This document shows, piece after piece, positions 1 through 6,943 of a stretch of 11,588 nt of DNA (position 1 is the stretch's first letter; every line of letters begins with the position of its first letter). The notes under the pieces were generated by a model. That model worked only from the letters and a program-made list of their open reading frames with translations, was not told the origin of the DNA and did not search any database. This DNA is from Prolixibacteraceae bacterium (GTDB lineage: Bacteria > Bacteroidota > Bacteroidia > Bacteroidales > Prolixibacteraceae). A program made the translations under genes and the position numbers. The stretch is from contig JAEUSS010000414.1 of assembly GCA_016788685.1 (NCBI GenBank), forward strand, positions 1 to 11,588, written 5' to 3'.

Positions 1-889
1 GGGTGATCGGAACAGGCTGGTTGCTTTCGTCGGCAAGCTTAAAATTTGAGGAGTGGACAGATATCGGGTCAATGGGTTTGTTAAAGGCAAGGTTGAGAGT
101 ATTGGAGTTGATGAGCGTAAGTTTTTGAATAAAAAGCTCCGATGGCAGTTGCGTAACCGATATGTCGTCGATCCACAGTTGTCCTGCACGGGTTGTGGTG
201 TAATTGAAATAAATACCGATGTTTTTGAATGGCGGAGAGCTTGAATCATTCCCCGAAAAACTCTTGCTGTTGGTGTCTCCCGACTTTTGGTAAGTGAGTG
301 TCCATGCTCCGCGAACTGTTCGTTTGGCCGTGATCGTTGCCAGAGTAGACGCGTTCCAGTCCAGGTCAGTTTGAATGATAAGGCTGTCGGCTTTTCCTTT
401 TTTGATTCGCCACAGTTCCAGTAAATCCGCGCTCCCGGAAAGGTTTACGCCTACTGCCCAACCGTTAATCAGGTCGGTTCGGATGGTGTCGGCGCTCAGA
501 TAAAACCAGAAACGATTGGATGATGACGGGTCCCAGTTGCCGTTTTTCAGTTTGAACGACCATTCGGTGTCGTAGCTGCTCCAGTCATTTTTGGCCGTAT
601 GAAATATTGAATTTGAGCTGCTTGTTGCTTTTGGGGCATGTTTCAGCGAGTACTCTCCCGAAATTTTACCGGTGCCCGAAACTTCCCAATTTTCTGATTG
701 TTTCCATCCGGAGAGCGTGGCGCTTTCAAAATCATCCCGAAAAATCGGTGTGATATCGTCATTTTCGGATAAGGTTTCTATTTTTGTGAGAAATTTTATG
801 CCCGAAGTATTTTGGCCTGAAGATACATTGCTTACAATTGTTAAAAAATAGACAAGAATAATTGTGAAAATAAAAATTAATTTGGCCAT
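1..889 (-). CDS. Exported multi-domain surface-type protein, N-terminal part (runs off left edge)
   Basis: An open frame reads from ATG at 889-887 through 296 codons to the window edge with no stop, so the C-terminus is missing. Residues 1-25 look like a signal peptide: a hydrophobic stretch (LIFIFTIILVYFLTIV) and then a small-residue region, pointing to export. Residues about 50-247 are rich in Trp, Ser, Asp and aromatic beta-strand patterns (DDFESATLSGW near 52-62, WIDDISV at 239-245), like the jelly-roll/LamG-like modules of Bacteroidota surface proteins. From about 252 the pattern FIQKLTLINSNTLNLAFNKPI resembles the start of an Ig-like SbsA/Big_5 module. In this phylum such modules often occur in large lamin-tail-domain or secreted proteins, but that assignment is inference. 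The start is preceded by AT-rich sequence without a clear Shine-Dalgarno. It is divergent from asd. The existence of the gene is well supported; its function is unknown. Confidence 0.8.
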   Translation of the reverse strand, partial: MAKLIFIFTIILVYFLTIVSNVSSGQNTSGIKFLTKIETLSENDDITPIFRDDFESATLSGWKQSENWEVSGTGKISGEYSLKHAPKATSSSNSIFHTAKNDWSSYDTEWSFKLKNGNWDPSSSNRFWFYLSADTIRTDLINGWAVGVNLSGSADLLELWRIKKGKADSLIIQTDLDWNASTLATITAKRTVRGAWTLTYQKSGDTNSKSFSGNDSSSPPFKNIGIYFNYTTTRAGQLWIDDISVTQLPSELFIQKLTLINSNTLNLAFNKPIDPISVHSSNFKLADESNQPVPIT

Positions 890-946
890 TTTTGTATAAA
901 TTAAAAGTGAAGCGTTATTTTTGAGCCGAAATACGGCTTGACGAAC

Positions 947-989
947 TGGCAAAATCAGATCAATTTAACAAAAATTGACCAAATTGCCA
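947..989. promoter_or_regulatory. Nested inverted repeat in the divergent asd spacer
   Basis: Two nested dyads share one centre region between the divergent genes. The outer arms are TGGCAA (947-952) and TTGCCA (984-989). The inner arms are TCAATTT (960-966) and AAATTGA (972-978) around a 5-nt AACAA loop. A near-direct repeat AAATTG(A)CC is also present at 972-980 and 981-988. A smaller hairpin AGCCG/CGGCT lies at 924-938. No convincing TAnnTTTG box accompanies it. It could be an operator serving either gene or an RNA hairpin in a leader; the role is inference. Confidence 0.3.
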
Positions 990-1037
990 AATGAGATTAT
1001 AAACAGAAGATTAGATAATAAATAAAAACAATTCGCT

Positions 1038-2048
1038 ATGAAAGTTGCAGTAGTAGGTGCAAGTGGTGCGGTAGGTCAGGAATTCCTGGAAGTTTTGGCT
1101 GAACGGAATTTTCCGCTCGATGAACTGGTGTTATTCGGATCGGCCCGTTCAGCAGGTAACGAGTATGAGTTTAAAGGGAAAAAACTGGTTGTTAAAGAGC
1201 TGAAGCATAACGACGATTTCAAGGATATTGATATTGCTTTAACATCAGCAGGAGCTTCTATTTCAAAAGAGTTTGCTGATACCATTACAAAATACGGAGC
1301 GATCATGATCGATAATTCGAGTGCATTCCGTTATGATGCTGATGTGCCGTTGGTTGTTCCTGAAGTAAATGCCGAGGATTCGCGGATCCGTCCGCGCAAT
1401 ATCATTGCCAATCCAAACTGTTCAACCATTCAGATGGTTGTGGCCCTGAAACCAGTTAACGATCTGTCGAAAATTGTTCGTGTTCATGTGGCTACTTATC
1501 AGGCAGCAAGTGGTGCCGGCGCTCAGGGAATTGCAGAGCTGGAAACTCAGATCCAGCAAGTTGCTTCCGGAGAAGAACCTACAATCAGTAAATTCCCCTA
1601 CCAGTTGGCAATGAATATCATTCCTCAGATAGATGTTTTCCTCGAAAATGACTATACCAAAGAGGAAATGAAGATGAACTGGGAAACTAAAAAAATTATG
1701 CATACCGATGCCGAAGTGAGTGCTACCTGTATCCGGATTCCGGTTGCCCGGGCTCATTCCGAAGCGATTTGGGTTGAAACTGAAGAGGCTCTGGATATTG
1801 AGGCTGTAAAAGCTGCAATGGAAAAGCTGGAAGGTTTGACTGTACTTGATGTTCCGGCAGAAAAGAAATACCCGATGCCTTTGTTTGTTTCGGGAAAAGA
1901 CGACGTGTATGTAGGACGTATCCGGAAAGATGTCTCCAATCCGAAAGGACTGACTTTCTGGTGCGTGGGTGACCAGATTAAAAAAGGTGCTGCCTTGAAT
2001 GCTGTTCAGATAGCCGAGTGGCTGATTAAAAATGGCGAGGTCAAATAA
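1038..2048 (+). CDS. asd: Aspartate-semialdehyde dehydrogenase
   Basis: The 336-residue protein has the usual length for this cytoplasmic enzyme. It reduces L-aspartyl-4-phosphate with NADPH to L-aspartate-4-semialdehyde, the branch-point step towards diaminopimelate/lysine, threonine and methionine. Visible motifs are the N-terminal Rossmann nucleotide-binding loop VGASGAVGQ (about 6-14), the catalytic-cysteine motif NPNCSTIQ with Cys128, the SGAGAQGI segment near 158-165, and [10 protein letters not shown] with the conserved active-site His240. These are hallmarks of the family, so the assignment is secure. The ATG at 1038 places the Rossmann strand MKVAVVG directly at the N-terminus, which supports this start; no strong Shine-Dalgarno is seen, normal for Bacteroidota. 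The gene appears monocistronic: it is divergent from the left-edge gene and convergent with hflX, and it is followed within 14 bp by a strong hairpin terminator. Confidence 0.98.
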   Translation: MKVAVVGASGAVGQEFLEVLAERNFPLDELVLFGSARSAGNEYEFKGKKLVVKELKHNDDFKDIDIALTSAGASISKEFADTITKYGAIMIDNSSAFRYDADVPLVVPEVNAEDSRIRPRNIIANPNCSTIQMVVALKPVNDLSKIVRVHVATYQAASGAGAQGIAELETQIQQVASGEEPTISKFPYQLAMNIIPQIDVFLENDYTKEEMKMNWETKKIMHTDAEVSATCIRIPVARAHSEAIWVETEEALDIEAVKAAMEKLEGLTVLDVPAEKKYPMPLFVSGKDDVYVGRIRKDVSNPKGLTFWCVGDQIKKGAALNAVQIAEWLIKNGEVK

Positions 2049-2061
2049 ATTTACATCATAT

Positions 2062-2099
2062 AACAAGAAGAGACGGTCCATGGACCGGCTCTTCTTGTT
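2062..2099. terminator. Bidirectional terminator between convergent asd and hflX
   Basis: A 38-bp palindrome centred at 2080/2081 begins AACAAGAAGAG on the left and ends CTCTTCTTGTT on the right. Its only mismatch is A2073 against G2088. It lies in the 61-bp gap between the asd stop (2048) and the hflX stop (2110), so it would form on both transcripts. Neither side has a long T tract, but the plus side runs into TTTT at 2108-2111. Confidence 0.75.
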
Positions 2100-2109
2100 C
2101 TGGCGTGTT

Positions 2110-3330
2110 TTATGCTTGCGGTTCGATGTTGACAGTCCAGTTTGAATCGTACAAAAAGTCGTTGTACGGGAAACGGGTGATGTGGATTTTCTTGACTTCT
2201 TCGTATAACGTTCGTTTCAAATCTTCAATGTTTTGTTTTTTAAGTGCCGATACGAACAACGAAGGTGTATTGTTTTTTGCCATCCAGCTGCTTTCCCATT
2301 CTTCAAGCGAGATGTTGCTTTTATTCCGTGGGCTTAAGTCGTCTTCTTGCTTTTGGACAAAAGAAAAAGCGTCAATTTTATTAAAAACATAGATCACAGG
2401 TTTGTCGCCGGCTTTGATTTCATTCAAGGTGCGGTTTACGACCTCAATTTGCTCTTCAAACCCGGGGTGTGAAATGTCGACAACATGCATCAGGATATCC
2501 GATTCGCGGACTTCGTCAAGTGTCGATTTAAATGATTCAACCAGGCCATGAGGTAGTTTCCGGATAAATCCGACCGTATCAGCCAACAGAAACGGCAAAT
2601 TCCCGACAACCATTTTGCGAACAGTTGTGTCAAGGGTTGCAAAAAGCTTGTTTTCGGCAAAAACATCCGATTTACTCAACAGGTTCATCATCGTTGATTT
2701 TCCGACGTTGGTATATCCAACCAATGCAACACGTACAAGTTTTCCTCTGTTTTTGCGTTGGGTTGCTTTTTGTTTGTCGATTTTGATGAGTTGTTCTTTG
2801 AGCCGGGCAATTTTGTCGAGGATGATACGGCGGTCGGTTTCAATCTGGGATTCGCCAGGTCCGCGCATCCCGATACCTCCGCGTTGTCGTTCAAGGTGGG
2901 TCCATAGCCGGGTCAGGCGGGGCAGCATGTATTGATATTGAGCCAGTTCAACCTGCGTCTTGGCGTGGGCTGTTTGTGCTCTTTTAGCAAAAATGTCCAG
3001 AATCAGGAATGTTCGGTCAACGATTTTACATTCCAACGCCTTTTCGATGTTCCGGAGTTGGGTAGGACTGAGGTCATCGTCGAAGATGACAGTACCGACG
3101 TCATGGGATTGGATGTATTCTCTAATCTCCTGAAGTTTTCCGGTTCCAACAAAAGTGGCATGGTTGGGGATGTCCAGCCGCTGCAGAAAGTGTTTTTTCA
3201 CCTCGGCACCAGCTGTGTCGGCCAAGAATTCCAACTCTTCCAAATATTCTTTAGCCTGGGTTTCGTCCTGGTCTTGAGTGATCAGGCCAACCAAAACAGC
3301 TGTTTCTGTAACAGGTGAATTTTCAATCAT
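2110..3330 (-). CDS. hflX: GTPase HflX, ribosome-associated
   Basis: The 406-residue protein matches the HflX branch of the Obg-HflX GTPases. Members bind the 50S subunit and, in well-studied bacteria, split stalled 70S ribosomes under heat or translational stress. The N-terminal HflX domain (about 8-170) contains the typical stretches FVGTGKLQEI (60-69), LSPTQLRN (87-94) and RGPGESQIETDRR (156-168). The G domain then shows G1 GYTNVGKS (205-212), switch I Thr near 235-236, G3 DTVGF (251-255), G4 NKID (317-320) and G5 SALK (361-364). A short charged insert (about 326-352) precedes G5. All nucleotide-binding motifs are intact. The ATG at 3330 starts a few residues before the conserved domain. 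The tonB-type gene lies upstream on the same strand, but a terminator sits in the 79-bp gap, so co-transcription is probably only partial. I saw no clear promoter of its own. Confidence 0.97.
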   Translation of the reverse strand: MIENSPVTETAVLVGLITQDQDETQAKEYLEELEFLADTAGAEVKKHFLQRLDIPNHATFVGTGKLQEIREYIQSHDVGTVIFDDDLSPTQLRNIEKALECKIVDRTFLILDIFAKRAQTAHAKTQVELAQYQYMLPRLTRLWTHLERQRGGIGMRGPGESQIETDRRIILDKIARLKEQLIKIDKQKATQRKNRGKLVRVALVGYTNVGKSTMMNLLSKSDVFAENKLFATLDTTVRKMVVGNLPFLLADTVGFIRKLPHGLVESFKSTLDEVRESDILMHVVDISHPGFEEQIEVVNRTLNEIKAGDKPVIYVFNKIDAFSFVQKQEDDLSPRNKSNISLEEWESSWMAKNNTPSLFVSALKKQNIEDLKRTLYEEVKKIHITRFPYNDFLYDSNWTVNIEPQA

Positions 3331-3346
3331 ATAGTTGATGCTTACT

Positions 3347-3382
3347 AATAAAAAATCCCGGTTCCGTAGAAACAGAACCAGG
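3347..3382 (-). terminator. Rho-independent terminator after the tonB-type gene
   Basis: On the minus strand, arms CCTGGTTC (3382-3375) and GAACCGGG (3364-3357) form an 8-bp stem with one G-U pair. ATTTTTTATT follows directly (3356-3347). It lies 28 bp after the tonB-type stop codon and 17 bp before the hflX start, so it separates the two genes. A 14-bp palindrome GAATTTT/AAAATTC (3392-3405) lies between the stop and this hairpin. Confidence 0.7.
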
Positions 3383-3409
3383 AAGTCTTATGAATTTTAA
3401 AATTCTTTC

Positions 3410-4099
3410 TTATTGAAGTACAAAGTTAATTGGTACGGTATAAGAAACACGTACAGGTTTTCCTCCCTGTTTTCCTGGTTTCCATTTTGGTAAACTCATA
3501 ACCACGCGCAATGCTTCTTTATCAAGTGAGGGGTCAACTCCACGGGCGATTTTAGCTCCGGTCACTGAACCGTCTTTATTTACCACAAAGTTAACGAACA
3601 CTTTTCCCTGAATACCGTTTTCCTGAGCAATTACAGGATATTTAATTGCCTGGGCAATGAATTTGCGAAGAGCTAACTGTCCTCCCGGGAAGTCAGGCAT
3701 TTCTTCTACAATAAAGAACACAGGAGCATCTTCAGCTTCCTCTTCTTTTTTTGTACTAACCTGCATGACAGCGGTGATGGCCGTTTTGTCGTTTGCTTCC
3801 GAGTCTTCAATTTCCAATTCGTCCTGAATCTCTGTATTGTCATCAACGATCACCAACATGTCAACCACTTTGGGAGGTGGCGGTGGTGGTGGTGGTTTAA
3901 TTTCATCCTGGCGAGTTACTGGAATAATCTCTTCTTCAACGGTCTGAGTTGCAACAGCTCCAAGAGATCCAGTTTGTTCTACTTTACTGGTTGCTTCGAA
4001 ACTGTACAGACTGATCGCAAGAGCTACCACCAACCCTAGCTGAACAAAAATATTCCTTTTGTTCTCGAGATCCGCTTTGGGTGATTTCTTGAGTTCCAT
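3410..4099 (-). CDS. Energy transducer TonB family protein
   Basis: The 229-residue protein has the classical TonB layout. A short basic cytoplasmic N-terminus is followed by one membrane anchor (about 17-33, FVQLGLVVALAISLYSF). A periplasmic linker carries eight consecutive prolines (69-76), then an acidic stretch (about 86-125). The C-terminal TonB domain (about 134-229) includes FPGGQLALRKFIAQAIKYP, the GKVFVNFVVNKDG strand pair and the terminal VSYTVPINFVL strand that pairs with receptor TonB boxes. Such proteins pass proton-motive energy from ExbB/ExbD to outer-membrane receptors. No exbB or exbD is adjacent, so the motor must be encoded elsewhere. The FPGG(x)5(F/L) form is typical of Bacteroidota transducers. 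Whether it serves the receptor at 8997-11345 is inference. Several paralogues are usual per genome, so I leave the symbol empty. Confidence 0.93.
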   Translation of the reverse strand: MELKKSPKADLENKRNIFVQLGLVVALAISLYSFEATSKVEQTGSLGAVATQTVEEEIIPVTRQDEIKPPPPPPPPKVVDMLVIVDDNTEIQDELEIEDSEANDKTAITAVMQVSTKKEEEAEDAPVFFIVEEMPDFPGGQLALRKFIAQAIKYPVIAQENGIQGKVFVNFVVNKDGSVTGAKIARGVDPSLDKEALRVVMSLPKWKPGKQGGKPVRVSYTVPINFVLQ

Positions 4100-4153
4100 A
4101 ATTTAGTGATATTAGTTTATTTCTTTAAAGAAACACGTTTTGTATTGAGGGGC

Positions 4154-4185
4154 TAAAGATAAAAAATAATATTCAATTGCAATAA
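4154..4185 (-). promoter_or_regulatory. Candidate Bacteroidota promoter of the tonB-type gene
   Basis: On the minus strand a -7-like TATCTTTA (4161-4154) lies 18 bp downstream of ATTG (4183-4180). It matches the TTTG / TAnnTTTG pattern with one mismatch in each box. It would give a leader of about 50 nt that includes the palindrome TTTCTTTAAAGAAA (4120-4133). Confidence 0.35.
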
Positions 4186-4567
4186 CCGTGTTATCTGAAT
4201 TTAAACATTTCCTGAAAAATGGAATTGAGATTCAGTAGGTTCATGTTTTTCAGACTGTTATTCTCTTTGAAGACTAATTTTTAGATGTTCCGTTTTTTAT
4301 CTTTATCTCTCTTGTTAGCTGCACCGGACACGGATGTAATCCAATTTCCTGAATCTCAATCTGAAGCAGATTGAATATGAACACGGTTCATGAGCGATAA
4401 GGAATTAGCTTTCACTTCTGTTTAAACAAAAATCAGACCAGAATTTCTATGTAGTGTTTGGTCGGGAGGGGCGGGTTTTGCGTAACAGATCTGTATTTGC
4501 CGATAGAATATGATCGGCGGATTCGGAGAGATTATCTATGTGTTTAATAATGAATCCGGATGACATG
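4186..4567. other. Gene-free gap with several inverted repeats
   Basis: No convincing gene was found in this stretch between the tonB-type promoter and the ahpF terminator. It holds a 12-bp inverted repeat with distant arms, ATTGAGATTCAG (4224-4235) and CTGAATCTCAAT (4349-4360). The second arm overlaps a tight hairpin TCAATCTG-AAG-CAGATTGA (4356-4374, including the outermost pair). Next to it are ATGAAC-ACG-GTTCAT (4377-4391) and GCCGAT-N8-ATCGGC (4499-4518). Short open frames exist, for example 17 codons on the minus strand around 4241-4191, but none resembles a known protein. The dyads could belong to a small RNA or be relics; no promoter or T tract clearly defines one. Confidence 0.35.
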
Positions 4568-4602
4568 GAAAAAGCGAACTCTCCGGGAACGAAGGGTTCG
4601 CT
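4568..4602 (-). terminator. Rho-independent terminator after ahpF
   Basis: On the minus strand, AGCGAAC (4602-4596) pairs with GTTCGCT (4579-4573) to form a 7-bp stem around a 16-nt loop. It is followed at once by TTTTTCC (T at 4573-4569). It lies 36 bp past the ahpF stop codon and closes the ahpCF unit. Confidence 0.75.
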
Positions 4603-4637
4603 GCGTATCACTATAAGTTTCTGAAAATAAGAGCAGA

Positions 4638-6197
4638 TTAGTTTGCCAGTAACTTGTCTTTGATTTTGTCCTCAAAAGCCGATAGTGCTGCTTTTGAGCC
4701 TTCGCCCATTGCAATGACAATTTGCTTGTAAGGAACGACAGAAACATCTCCGGCCGCATATACTCCCACTAGGTTTGTCCGGCAGTGGGCATCGACAATG
4801 ATCTCGCCAGTTTTGTTGACTTCAACCAGTTCTTTGAAAACCTGACTGTTGGCAGTTAGTCCGATTTGAACAAATACTCCGTCCAGGTCCAGTTGTTGAG
4901 TTGTTGAGTTGTTCCGGTTGCGGAGTTGCAATGATGTAACTTTTGTTCCGTCTCCGTCAATACTGAGTGTTTCGACACCGGTCAATATTTTCACATTGGG
5001 TAATGCGGCGATCTTATTTTGTAATATCTGATCCCCTTTTAGTTCATTCATGTATTCCAGAACGGTAACTTCGGACGCAATTCCCGACAGATCGATGGCA
5101 GCTTCAAGTCCCGAGTTTCCTCCGCCAACAACGGCTACCCGTTTGTTTTTATAAAAGGGGCCATCGCAGTGGGCGCAAAAAGCTACTCCCGAACCAATGT
5201 AATCGCTTTCTCCAGGAATATTTAAACGCCTCCAGCTTGCTCCGGTAGCTATAATCAGGGCTGGGGCCAGGAGTAGTTCACCTAACGACGTGCGTATTTG
5301 TTTTTCTCCATTGACTAAATCAACCCGTTCTATTTTTCGGTTTTCGAATAATTCGACAGGATATTCATTCAGATGTGTTTTCAGATTGGCAACAAGTTGG
5401 CCTCCGGTTGTTTGCGGGACAGAAATCATATTTTCTATTCCAACTGTTTCGGCAACCTGACCGCCAATGTTGTCGGCCACAACAGCGACTTTCAGCCCTT
5501 TACGTGCAGAATAGATTGCTGCTGACACTCCGGCCGGGCCTCCGCCGGCGACAATCACATCATAATTTTTTGCATCAGTTTCTGATGGCTGGTATTCAGA
5601 ACCTGATTTTTCTTCCAGCTTTGCCAGCAGTTCGCCGAGGCTTGCACGGCCAACGTGCAGTAGCTCTCCGTTCACATATACCGAAGGAACGGCCTGAATG
5701 TTTAGCTTTTCTGCTTCATCCTGATTAATGGCACCATCGATAATCTCGTGCCGGATATTGCTGTTCAGGATTGACATGACATTCAGAGCCTGAACGACAT
5801 CCGGACAGTTCGTGCAGCTGAGTGAAATGTAGCTTTGGATATGTATTTGACCTTTCAGATTTTTTATCCGGCTGCTGATTAAGTCATCCGGGATGTTTTT
5901 ACCTATTCCGTCCATATTCAGCACGGCGAGCAGTAATGAACTAAATTCGTGTCCGGTTGGGACTGTGCGAAAATGGATTGAAGAGGGAATGGCATCTTTT
6001 AGTATTGTAAAAGTCAATCCATCTCCGTCGCCAATCTGACAGTCGGTTTTACCGGAGCAGGATGCTACTTCATTTAGCAGTTCAACGAGTTCGGTTCGGT
6101 TCGGATGAGAAGGATTAAGTTCTGCATGAAAGGTATATCTTGATTTTAGTCCTTCAAAAAGGTGGCGTATCTGGTCTTTTAAGGCTTGTTCTAACAT
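4638..6197 (-). CDS. ahpF: Alkyl hydroperoxide reductase subunit F (NADH-dependent peroxiredoxin reductase)
   Basis: The 519-residue length is standard for AhpF, the cytoplasmic flavoprotein that takes electrons from NAD(P)H through FAD and two dithiol centres to reduce AhpC. The N-terminal double thioredoxin-fold domain (about 1-200) carries the redox motif SCTNCPD with Cys128/Cys131. The thioredoxin-reductase-like core follows: FAD-binding GGGPAGVSAA (218-227), ATGA (317-320), CAHCDG with Cys341/Cys344, pyridine-nucleotide-binding GGGNSGLEAA (358-367), and the C-terminal FAD segment YAAGDV (480-485). All catalytic cysteines are present. It lies 66 bp downstream of ahpC on the same strand, the usual ahpC-ahpF order, with a strong hairpin between them. 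An 8-bp tandem repeat sits inside the coding region at 4891-4914, in a surface-loop-like Asn/Ser/Thr/Gln stretch (about residues 428-436). Confidence 0.97.
   Translation of the reverse strand: MLEQALKDQIRHLFEGLKSRYTFHAELNPSHPNRTELVELLNEVASCSGKTDCQIGDGDGLTFTILKDAIPSSIHFRTVPTGHEFSSLLLAVLNMDGIGKNIPDDLISSRIKNLKGQIHIQSYISLSCTNCPDVVQALNVMSILNSNIRHEIIDGAINQDEAEKLNIQAVPSVYVNGELLHVGRASLGELLAKLEEKSGSEYQPSETDAKNYDVIVAGGGPAGVSAAIYSARKGLKVAVVADNIGGQVAETVGIENMISVPQTTGGQLVANLKTHLNEYPVELFENRKIERVDLVNGEKQIRTSLGELLLAPALIIATGASWRRLNIPGESDYIGSGVAFCAHCDGPFYKNKRVAVVGGGNSGLEAAIDLSGIASEVTVLEYMNELKGDQILQNKIAALPNVKILTGVETLSIDGDGTKVTSLQLRNRNNSTTQQLDLDGVFVQIGLTANSQVFKELVEVNKTGEIIVDAHCRTNLVGVYAAGDVSVVPYKQIVIAMGEGSKAALSAFEDKIKDKLLAN
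4891..4914. repeat. Three-copy 8-bp tandem repeat inside ahpF
   Basis: The unit AGTTGTTG occurs at 4891-4898 and 4899-4906, and as AGTTGTTC at 4907-4914, so 23 of 24 bases match. The repeat encodes a low-complexity Asn/Ser/Thr/Gln stretch of AhpF between conserved segments. Because eight is not a multiple of three, gain or loss of one unit would shift the reading frame. Confidence 0.8.
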
Positions 6198-6213
6198 GGT
6201 TGATTTTTAAAGA

Positions 6214-6244
6214 ACAGGGAGCTCCGCTGGCGGGAGCCCCCTGT
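6214..6244 (-). promoter_or_regulatory. Intercistronic hairpin between ahpC and ahpF
   Basis: The transcript of the 66-bp ahpC-ahpF gap would fold into a 12-bp stem (6244-6233 with 6225-6214) containing one G-U pair, closed by a 7-nt loop. It begins about 20 nt after the ahpC stop and ends about 17 nt before the ahpF start. The following sequence (TCTTTAAAAATC) has no real T tract, so it is a weak or partial terminator at best. It could equally stabilise the ahpC 3' end after processing, which would favour ahpC over ahpF. The fold is seen; the role is inference. Confidence 0.55.
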
Positions 6245-6263
6245 GACAGAGAAAACGATTAAA

Positions 6264-6827
6264 TTAAATTTTTCCAACGAGGTCGATACTCGGTTTTAAT
6301 GTTTCGGCACCTTGTTTCCATTTAGCCGGACAAACTTCCGACGGATGGCTTTCAACAAACTGAAGTGCCTGCAAGCGGCGTAAAAGTTCATCAGCATTAC
6401 GGCCAATGTTTCCGGCTACTACTTCGTAGGCAACAATTTGCCCCTTAGGGTTTACGATAAATGTCCCACGTTCAGCTAGTCCGGCTTCTTCGATCATGAC
6501 ATCGAACCCTCTGGCCAGCACTCCGGTTGGATCAGCAAGCATCGGATATCCGATTTTCTTTATTGTATCCGATGTGTCGTGCCATGCTTTGTGCACGAAG
6601 TGGGTATCGCACGAAACACTGTAAATCTCACAGTTCGCAGCTTTAAACTCGGCGTATTTGTTCGCCAAATCTTCCAGTTCGGTTGGGCATACAAACGTAA
6701 AATCAGCAGGATAGAAGAAAAATACCGACCATTTACCCAATACATCATTTTTACTTACTTCTTTAAATCCATTGTTTGCGAAAGCCTGAACTTTAAAGTC
6801 CACAATTTCTTTTCCAATCTGAGACAT
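6264..6827 (-). CDS. ahpC: Alkyl hydroperoxide reductase subunit C (typical 2-Cys peroxiredoxin)
   Basis: The 187-residue protein is the usual AhpC length. It reduces H2O2, organic hydroperoxides and peroxynitrite in the cytoplasm and is recycled by AhpF. The peroxidatic motif FYPADFTFVCPTE contains Cys47, with Thr44 as part of the PxxxTxxC active site. The conserved Arg120 lies in LAERGTF, and the resolving motif SEVCPAKW carries Cys166 near the C-terminus. All catalytic residues are intact. The ATG at 6827 gives the normal start MSQIGKEIVDF. A well-formed Bacteroidota-type promoter lies about 60 bp upstream, and ahpF follows on the same strand, so this is the first gene of an ahpCF unit. 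Control by OxyR, as known in Bacteroides, is likely but not shown here. Confidence 0.98.
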   Translation of the reverse strand: MSQIGKEIVDFKVQAFANNGFKEVSKNDVLGKWSVFFFYPADFTFVCPTELEDLANKYAEFKAANCEIYSVSCDTHFVHKAWHDTSDTIKKIGYPMLADPTGVLARGFDVMIEEAGLAERGTFIVNPKGQIVAYEVVAGNIGRNADELLRRLQALQFVESHPSEVCPAKWKQGAETLKPSIDLVGKI

Positions 6828-6885
6828 AATCTTTGAGTGTTTTTAGTTATTAACTATTTTAATTTGTGATTGTCAATTTATGATG

Positions 6886-6917
6886 TAAAAGTAGAGCATT
6901 CACTCTTAGGTGTCAAA
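6886..6917 (-). promoter_or_regulatory. Promoter of ahpCF
   Basis: On the minus strand TTTG (6917-6914) is followed after exactly 20 bp by TACTTTTA (6893-6886). This fits the Bacteroidota TTTG-N19/20-TAnnTTTG promoter with one mismatch in the last base. It predicts a start near 6878 and a leader of about 50 nt before the ahpC ATG. Confidence 0.6.
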
Positions 6918-6925
6918 CTGATAAT

Positions 6926-6943
6926 ATCTATGTGTATATAGAT
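6926..6943. promoter_or_regulatory. Inverted repeat upstream of the ahpCF promoter, possible OxyR-like site
   Basis: ATCTAT (6926-6931) and ATAGAT (6938-6943) form a dyad with a 6-bp spacer, ending 8 bp upstream of the -33 box. The CTAT/ATAG half-sites resemble OxyR tetranucleotides, but the classical spacing is 7 and the two outer half-sites are not evident. The position directly behind the -33 element is where an activator would bind. The identity of the regulator is inference. Confidence 0.3.

Noticed and set aside
1422..2081. A 219-codon minus-strand open frame across asd
   Set aside because: It lies antisense to a secure aspartate-semialdehyde dehydrogenase, has composition typical of a shadow frame, and resembles no family.
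4191..4244. A 17-codon minus-strand frame beginning MNLLNLNSIFQEM
   Set aside because: It is too short and lies next to the tonB promoter region with no supporting signal.
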